64,000 nt of DNA from a virus: the IMG/VR virus record IMGVR_UViG_3300032086_001156, positions 1 through 64,000 of that record, one strand, 5' to 3'. Below, piece by piece: positions 58,550-64,000 of this stretch (positions are counted from its first letter, which is position 1; the number at the start of each line of letters is the position of its first letter). The notes beneath the pieces are model-generated. The model was not told where the DNA came from and searched no databases. It saw only the letters and a program-made list of their open reading frames with translations. Both the position numbers and the translations under genes were made by a program.

Positions 58550-59139
58550 TATCTTATTCTATTAAATGACCCGTACTCAATATCATTTTGGACTACATCC
58601 ATTGGTTGGTCGGGTCTCATGTCCATAGGGTTGGACGTAAACCACATAGGTATTGTGTACCTATCTGCTTTATAAACTTTCTTTACACCATGTTCGAATT
58701 TTAATCCTTCGAAGATTACCATCTCTCCTGCTACAGGTGTGTATACAAATTCTTCTTCGATACCTTCTTGTTTTGGAAACCACAATTCACCCCCACCATA
58801 GTTATCATTTAGATAACATATTGCAGCCCATTCTGTTTGTGGAAATATTGGTGGTGCATTAGGGTCGTCTGAACTTAAATCTGAATAGGTATCGATGTGG
58901 GTTGGTTGGTCACTCCCTAATGGGAATCTCATAATCTCTGTTTGTTCAGGATACATTACTGTAGTTGTATGTTTTGCAATCTCATTGAGTGCAAGTGTTT
59001 CTACATACCTTAGAGCATCACGAACCATGTGTGTTCTGATATTACATAAATCTATCTTACGATTATTGTAATGTTCTGCAGTGTCGTAATTACTTAGTAG
59101 ATTCGGATGAGTCTTGTGGAAGTGTATTATGTTCTTCAT
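58549..59139 (-). CDS. 2OG-Fe(II) oxygenase (prolyl-hydroxylase-like)
   Basis: 196 residues from the ATG at 59139. THIDTYS gives HxD, GGGELWFP and GEMVIFEG are typical of P4H-like enzymes, LKFEHGV gives the distal His, and RYTIPMWF the Arg. Overlaps peptide deformylase by 50 nt. Substrate unknown. Confidence 0.78.
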   Translation of the reverse strand: MKNIIHFHKTHPNLLSNYDTAEHYNNRKIDLCNIRTHMVRDALRYVETLALNEIAKHTTTVMYPEQTEIMRFPLGSDQPTHIDTYSDLSSDDPNAPPIFPQTEWAAICYLNDNYGGGELWFPKQEGIEEEFVYTPVAGEMVIFEGLKFEHGVKKVYKADRYTIPMWFTSNPMDMRPDQPMDVVQNDIEYGSFNRIR

Positions 59140-59731
59140 CTGCGTGTACGTCAACACGTTCTTCTTCTTGATGAACCTTAGCTTCCTCTGCTCTCCTTCT
59201 GATTTCTTCAACAATTTTAAGTCTGGCTTCATATTCTAATCTCTTTTTTCTTTCTTTAGGACGAGCTTTCAATGCACGTTCTAATTTCAATCTTGATGCA
59301 CGTTGGAGAAATACGATTCCATTTAAGTGGTCTATCTCATGTTGTATACATCTCGATGCAAGTCCCTGTAGTTGTTCACTTTGTGTTTCACCATTCACAT
59401 CTTGATATTCTACTTCGACTATTTTTGGTCTTTTGATAGAGACAAAGATGTCGGGAAAAGATAAACATCCCTCTTTCTCTAACTCTGTTTCTTGTGACAC
59501 TGCTTTCAACTCAGGATTAAAGAATACCTTTGCTCCTTCTGTTGTCATCATGACACAACACTTCACGGGTAATCCCACTTGATTTGCAGACAATCCTATA
59601 CCGTTATACTGTTCACATAACTCAATCAGTTTATCTGATATTTCTTTTGGGTCATGAGACGGATTGTCAAAATCAAATTGTGGTGGTGGGGTTCGTAAAA
59701 CTTTACTAGCTTCTTCTACTAATTCATACAT
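59090..59731 (-). CDS. def: Peptide deformylase with C-terminal extension
   Basis: 213 residues. GIGLSANQVG, EGCLSFP and QHEIDHLNG are the three metal-site motifs. It removes the formyl group from new proteins. A Glu/Arg-rich tail of about 70 residues is longer than in usual phage forms. Confidence 0.93.
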   Translation of the reverse strand: MYELVEEASKVLRTPPPQFDFDNPSHDPKEISDKLIELCEQYNGIGLSANQVGLPVKCCVMMTTEGAKVFFNPELKAVSQETELEKEGCLSFPDIFVSIKRPKIVEVEYQDVNGETQSEQLQGLASRCIQHEIDHLNGIVFLQRASRLKLERALKARPKERKKRLEYEARLKIVEEIRRRAEEAKVHQEEERVDVHADEEHNTLPQDSSESTK

Positions 59732-59737
59732 AATATA

Positions 59738-61213
59738 TTATAGGAGTGGGTATTTTCCACCTCCATTTATTTTCACTGTTTTAATATCCAATCCGAAGAA
59801 ATTCATTAATCCTCGAATTGCCATCTTCCCAAGTTTCTTGATGTAGTTGAATGCCATCTTGACTCTCTTCATGATTGCTTCCCATACTTTCATCACCTTA
59901 TTTACAATTTGGGTTGATACATTTTTGACTTTGTTTGCAAGTTTTGAAAAGATTGCAAACTCGTCTAGTTGTTGTAGTTCTTCTGTTAGGAAGATACCAC
60001 TATTATTTATCTCTTCATTTATAATCTGTTTGAATGACTTAGTTTCTTCATTCAATCTTGCAAGGTCTTTCTTAGTCATCTTAGAAGTCCTCAATGCAAG
60101 ATATGGTCTAGAACCACTTGTTGATTTAAATGAAACATAAAACTTGTTTCCTTTTGCAAGAACCATCCCTGCTTTTTCAGGAGTGTCAAGTGTAAGTGTA
60201 TCCGACACCTTACCAGTATCTTTAAACACTACCATAGTGTTTGATGCACCTGCTGGTGCGTCCATAAACTTAATGTTACCTGTTGCAGCTTCGAAACAGA
60301 AATGTGCTTTGAATTTTAAATCAGTGAAGATTTCATCTAACTTATTATTGATATCGTTTGCTTTCAGATGACCATCTTCTAGTTCTGCAATCCTATCTAG
60401 TTCTCTCTGTGTTAGATTCTTTTTACCTTTTAAATCTTCGATACTTCCTACGGTTCCTTTCTCAGAAAGTTTAACCATCTTCTCTTCTAGAGTGTCGATG
60501 ACTGATGCAATTTTAACCTTACCTGCTTTGGTCTGACCAAATGTCATCATAGATGCATTGACTGTTGCAATTGCTTCTTCTTTACCAGCAGACATTAACT
60601 GTGAACCACCAGCTTTCTTTAATGAGATTTTATATTTGTCTTGTAGTAGGTCTGTCTTTGGTGTCTTATTTGTTGCACCATACTTAGTCCAGTGTGTAGA
60701 TGTTGGAAGTGTAGAAGAACCTAACTGACTTAAGTCATTAATTTTAAATCTCTTGATGAACTCTTTACCAATTTTAACTGCAGTATCACCCCAGTCTCCC
60801 CAGTACTTTGAAATTCTATTCCACTCATCTGTCTCTACGAATGACCTTCCACTTTCTTTCTTAACTGCAACTGCAATTAGAGCTTCCCAGTCTTCACCAC
60901 TTGGATTACCACTTGATGTAGAGAACCCGTTTAAGTCTTTACTGATGTCACCAATTTTATCTACACCCCAATTTGATTTGATGTGTTTTCTAACTGCACC
61001 AATATCTTCGATGTCTTTTGCATCATCAACTGACATTATAGAATTGAGTGCATAATCGTCTTTACCTAGTGGTAACATTTTACCACCATTCTCAAGTTCT
61101 AAGTCACCAGCAAGTGCTTTCTGTTTGAAACTGTTTTTGTTTTTCCTTTTATAGACATCTGAGAAGTCTGCCTTCAAAGGGGTTTCTGTGATGTATTGGT
61201 TAAAACTCTTCAT
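59738..61213 (-). CDS. Large capsid-targeted internal protein, 491 aa
   Basis: The N-terminus MKSFNQYITE is a capsid-targeting signal of T4 type. The rest has no known fold; LTEELQQLDEFAIF and a basic, amphipathic end (about 430-490) may be membrane-active. The ATG lies 5 nt after TATAAATA. It sits between gp46 and deformylase but is late-expressed, like the basic internal protein at 31 kb. Confidence 0.6.
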   Translation of the reverse strand: MKSFNQYITETPLKADFSDVYKRKNKNSFKQKALAGDLELENGGKMLPLGKDDYALNSIMSVDDAKDIEDIGAVRKHIKSNWGVDKIGDISKDLNGFSTSSGNPSGEDWEALIAVAVKKESGRSFVETDEWNRISKYWGDWGDTAVKIGKEFIKRFKINDLSQLGSSTLPTSTHWTKYGATNKTPKTDLLQDKYKISLKKAGGSQLMSAGKEEAIATVNASMMTFGQTKAGKVKIASVIDTLEEKMVKLSEKGTVGSIEDLKGKKNLTQRELDRIAELEDGHLKANDINNKLDEIFTDLKFKAHFCFEAATGNIKFMDAPAGASNTMVVFKDTGKVSDTLTLDTPEKAGMVLAKGNKFYVSFKSTSGSRPYLALRTSKMTKKDLARLNEETKSFKQIINEEINNSGIFLTEELQQLDEFAIFSKLANKVKNVSTQIVNKVMKVWEAIMKRVKMAFNYIKKLGKMAIRGLMNFFGLDIKTVKINGGGKYPLL

Positions 61214-61218
61214 AGTAC

Positions 61219-61226
61219 TATTTATA
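61219..61226 (-). promoter_or_regulatory. Late promoter box TATAAATA, leaderless
   Basis: Box, GTACT, ATG at 61213. Lies between gp46 and the internal-protein gene. Confidence 0.65.
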
Positions 61227-62942
61227 CTATTCTGCGATACGACTGAAGTTTTTATGTTTCTCAAATCTTAATACATTCTCAAACTTATCATAGAGTGCAT
61301 CACCTTTATGTGATATGATAAATGCATTTGTTTTCTCTGTAAGTGTAGTAAGAAGTTTTAAGAATTCATCTGTACCGTTGACATCAAGTGAACTATCGAA
61401 CACTTCGTCAAGTACAAGAAGGTTAGTGTTTACACTGTTCTTCATTCTTGCAATACCTCTCCAAGTGAATAGGAGTGCAAGGTCGATTCTCATTTTCTCC
61501 CCTTGTGAGAAGTTATCGTATTTGAATTCATCTCTATGTCTTGACTTGATAGTCTCTTCGAAACTTTCGTCTATTTCAAAACCGACATAGAATTCCATCT
61601 GTGCAAGGTACTTGTTAATCAGTTTATTCATGATAGGAATATACTGTTTGATAATCTTTTCTTTTACACCTTGGTCTTTTAGAAGTAGACCAGCTATGTC
61701 GAAGTAGTGTCCTTGTTCGACAAGTGTTTTCTTTTTACCATTTAGGATTTCTAGTTTGTCTTCACTATCTGATATCTTTGTTTCTGTATCAGATGATGCA
61801 CTGACTTCACCTTTCAGTAATTCAATTTCTTTCTGTATCTTCGTGATGTATTTTTGATTAGATACCACTTCTGTTTGAGTGACTCCAATCTCTTTTTGGA
61901 TTTGTTCTATGTCATCTTGGACTGTCCTAATCTCTTCGAGTCGTTCTCTCGTTTCTCGGATAGTCTTTTCGAGTGATACCACTGCGTCCTTGACCTCTGA
62001 AGCTTTTGCTGATTTTTCTTCAATATGTTTCTTCTTGTGTTCTTCATCTAACCCCTGTTTACATGTTGGACAATTATCATGGTCTTCATAGAATTTTACT
62101 TCTTGAAGTGCTTTCTTTCTTGCAGATTCTAGTTGTCTTGTAACTTCTTCTGCTTGTTTAAGTCTGTCTTTCTGAGGGTCTAGGTCACTGATTGTTTTTC
62201 TTAAATCAGAAACCTCATCGTTCTTAGACCCAATCTTCTCCATTAAGTCTTCGATATTATCTTGAGTTTCTTTTACTGTACTCTCATATCTAGTGATTTT
62301 AGATTCTCGATTTACTCTGAGTGCTTCAAGTTGTTCGTTCAACCCGTGTATTCTTTCTTCTAGAATCTTTACCTCATAGTCTGTGTCTCTTAGTTCTACT
62401 ACATGGTTTGATACTTTCTTTCTAAGGATGTCTCTCATCGTACTAAAGATTGAAATGTCAAGTAAGTCCTCAACCAGTTTACGTCTGTCCCTAGCTTTAA
62501 GTTGCATGAAAGGTGTGAAGTTTGCAGAACCTAGAATTGCAACCTGTGTAAAAGACCTGTAACTCATCTTTAAGATGTTCTTCTCTAACATCTCTTGATA
62601 GTCTCTTTGGTTTGCCTCTTGGTTGATGAGTGTCCCATTCAGATACAATTCAAATCGATTTGGTTTTGCACCCCTCACTACCTTGTACTTCTTTCTACCA
62701 ACTGAGAATTCTACCTCTACAAGTAGTTCTCTCTGATTGATAGAGTTTATAAGTAAATCTTTCTTTAGATTTCTGAACCCTTTACCATAGAGTCCAAAAC
62801 ATAAAGCATCTAATAGGGTGGATTTACCAGCACCATTCTCACCAATAACCAATGTGGTTTGGTATGTGTCTAAATTAATTTCAGTAAACTTGTTACCTGA
62901 GGATAGTAGATTCTTATATCTTACCTGTTCAAATTTTATCAT
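61227..62942 (-). CDS. Recombination endonuclease subunit, gp46-like (Rad50/SbcC)
   Basis: 571 residues. Walker A GENGAGKST (about 34-42), long coiled coil with the zinc hook CPTC (about 288-291), the signature SQGEKMRIDLALL and Walker B LLVLDEVFDSSLD. It works with gp47 to resect DNA ends. Start overlaps the gp47 stop. Confidence 0.94.
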   Translation of the reverse strand: MIKFEQVRYKNLLSSGNKFTEINLDTYQTTLVIGENGAGKSTLLDALCFGLYGKGFRNLKKDLLINSINQRELLVEVEFSVGRKKYKVVRGAKPNRFELYLNGTLINQEANQRDYQEMLEKNILKMSYRSFTQVAILGSANFTPFMQLKARDRRKLVEDLLDISIFSTMRDILRKKVSNHVVELRDTDYEVKILEERIHGLNEQLEALRVNRESKITRYESTVKETQDNIEDLMEKIGSKNDEVSDLRKTISDLDPQKDRLKQAEEVTRQLESARKKALQEVKFYEDHDNCPTCKQGLDEEHKKKHIEEKSAKASEVKDAVVSLEKTIRETRERLEEIRTVQDDIEQIQKEIGVTQTEVVSNQKYITKIQKEIELLKGEVSASSDTETKISDSEDKLEILNGKKKTLVEQGHYFDIAGLLLKDQGVKEKIIKQYIPIMNKLINKYLAQMEFYVGFEIDESFEETIKSRHRDEFKYDNFSQGEKMRIDLALLFTWRGIARMKNSVNTNLLVLDEVFDSSLDVNGTDEFLKLLTTLTEKTNAFIISHKGDALYDKFENVLRFEKHKNFSRIAE

Positions 62943-64000
62943 AGATAGTTGTGTTCATCCAAAGCTTCATTATATAAGGTTTTCATTAAATCGTTTAGAG
63001 GTCTCTTCTTGCCTTGAATGTCCATACTATCAACATACTTGTTTAGTATTGTAAGAGTGTCCTCTACGTTCTCGATTTCATCATCATCCAGTAAATCGAT
63101 ATTCTTGTGGTCATCGACTACTGATAAATGTAATGGGTCTTGTTTGTGTACCTCATCTAAGAATACATCGAACCAATACGGGTTGTCTTTATTGACAACA
63201 ATAATTTTCACAAACTTTTCTTTTAGTTGTGAATAGTCTTTATCTTTGATGGTATCAAATGTTTCATTTGTGTCATCATAGAAAACTTTTTCAAACATTG
63301 TAAGTGGATTCAATACAGGTGTCAACTCTTGGGTCTCTGTATCAAACACATGGAAGTATTTGTTATCACCATAGTCTGACCAAGTGAACTGCATTTGTGA
63401 CCCTAAGTATTTGATGTTTTGCACTTCTGATTTTTGATGGAAGTGACCACTCAATACTTTCTCAAATCTTTTTAAGTGTACATGGTCAAACCCATGAGTA
63501 CATGCAACGCCAGGCATCATCAATGCACCTTCAATTTCGAAGTGACCCATACACCATGTTGCAGTACAATTCTGTAAGTAATCAATTGTGTCTGCAAAAT
63601 TTTCAGGGTTAATCCACGGAACTAATGAAATCTCAAACCCATCGTACTCTTTAGTAGTGGGTTCACTGATAATGTTTACGTTGTTCTCTTGAAACAATAA
63701 CAACTCGGGTGCATTGACATCATTAGTGTTCTTATAATACGTGTCATGATTACCTAGAATCAAGTCCATAGTAATACCACGTTCTATCATAGGTTCAAGG
63801 AAGTGTTCTTTGTTTGCTTTTAGACTTGCAAAGTTTACATACTTACGTCTATCAAAGTAATCACCCAAGTGAATAATGTGATTGATGTTGTTTTCTTCTA
63901 GATATGGGAAGAATATTTCTTCATAGAAACGTCCTTGATAATCGGACATTGCAACCATATCTCCACGAACACCAGCATGGGTGTCATTCAATAGAGCTAT
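62939..64000 (-). CDS. Recombination endonuclease subunit, gp47-like (Mre11/SbcD), 5' end cut by window edge
   Basis: About 353 residues are visible. NDTHAG, HLGDYFDRR, LGNHDTY and later CMGHFEIEG and SGHFHQKS are the metallophosphoesterase motifs of Mre11-type nucleases. The reading frame continues to the window edge without a stop, so the start is outside. Partner of gp46. Confidence 0.92.
   Translation of the reverse strand: MALLNDTHAGVRGDMVAMSDYQGRFYEEIFFPYLEENNINHIIHLGDYFDRRKYVNFASLKANKEHFLEPMIERGITMDLILGNHDTYYKNTNDVNAPELLLFQENNVNIISEPTTKEYDGFEISLVPWINPENFADTIDYLQNCTATWCMGHFEIEGALMMPGVACTHGFDHVHLKRFEKVLSGHFHQKSEVQNIKYLGSQMQFTWSDYGDNKYFHVFDTETQELTPVLNPLTMFEKVFYDDTNETFDTIKDKDYSQLKEKFVKIIVVNKDNPYWFDVFLDEVHKQDPLHLSVVDDHKNIDLLDDDEIENVEDTLTILNKYVDSMDIQGKKRPLNDLMKTLYNEALDEHNYL

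Noticed and set aside
1-64000. CRISPR arrays, insertion sequences, integrase or lysogeny genes
   Set aside because: No regularly spaced repeats, no transposase or integrase motif and no repressor were found. This fits a lytic T4-like phage.

Overview
The window is a continuous piece of an AT-rich, T4-like marine myovirus genome. The T4 replication and recombination core is here: gp43, gp44, gp62, gp45, RegA, gp41, gp61, UvsX, gp46 and gp47, with NrdA and NrdB. Around it are genes typical of marine T4-likes: Hsp20, a CobS-like ATPase with a VWA partner, peptide deformylase, several 2OG-Fe(II) oxygenases and A-type Fe-S proteins. Every gene I accept lies on the minus strand, so transcription runs from high to low coordinates. 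The AT-rich base composition, the gene set and a curli-related cluster fit best with a pelagimyophage, a myovirus of SAR11 or of a similar streamlined marine bacterium. The host is an inference.

Layout from high to low coordinates. 64.0-59.1 kb: gp47 (cut by the edge), gp46, a capsid-targeted internal protein and peptide deformylase. 59.1-57.3 kb: a 2OG oxygenase, tRNA-Ala and tRNA-Ser, a SprT-like metallopeptidase, and a roughly 300-nt non-coding transcript behind a consensus sigma70 promoter. 57.5-52.6 kb: small genes and the VWA/CobS-like pair. 52.6-49.8 kb: clamp, clamp loader and RegA. 49.2-41.5 kb: an accessory late unit with two related membrane proteins, CsgF, CsgG, two curlin-repeat proteins, a FecR-domain protein, IscU and a CHASE2 adenylate cyclase. 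41.5-39.4 kb: small genes, Hsp20 with a structured leader, and peroxiredoxin. 39.3-35.1 kb: QueD, QueE, QueC, FolE and a DpdA-like transglycosylase, which together form a 7-deazaguanine DNA-modification pathway. 35.1-27.9 kb: lysozyme, DNA polymerase, a basic internal protein, a nuclease, UvsX and gp41. 27.7-26.1 kb: tRNA-Arg and an early-promoter lipoprotein. 25.9-15.4 kb: a long block of lysine-rich, probably capsid-associated proteins. 15.4-7.4 kb: PAP2 phosphatase, a four-TM protein, primase, NrdA and NrdB. 7.2-1 kb: redox and Fe-S genes, oxygenases, a nucleotidase, a spanin pair, a nuclease, a sulfotransferase and an APS-kinase-like gene cut by the left edge.

Two promoter classes can be read. 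The first is sigma70-like, TTGACA-17/18-TATAAT or close variants. The second is a T4-type late box, TATAAATA or CTAAATA. Both are often placed so that the predicted first transcribed base is the A of the start codon: five or six genes have a 6-7 nt gap after the -10 hexamer and six genes have exactly 5 nt after the late box. These genes lack a Shine-Dalgarno sequence, while most others have one. This points to systematic leaderless transcription.

The most unusual biology is the late-expressed curli/FecR/CHASE2-cyclase module, the 7-deazaguanine pathway, four proteins with T4-style capsid-targeting N-termini (one of them an adenylyltransferase-kinase), an APS kinase plus sulfotransferase pair, and two structured RNA regions at 57.6-57.9 kb and 40.7-40.8 kb.
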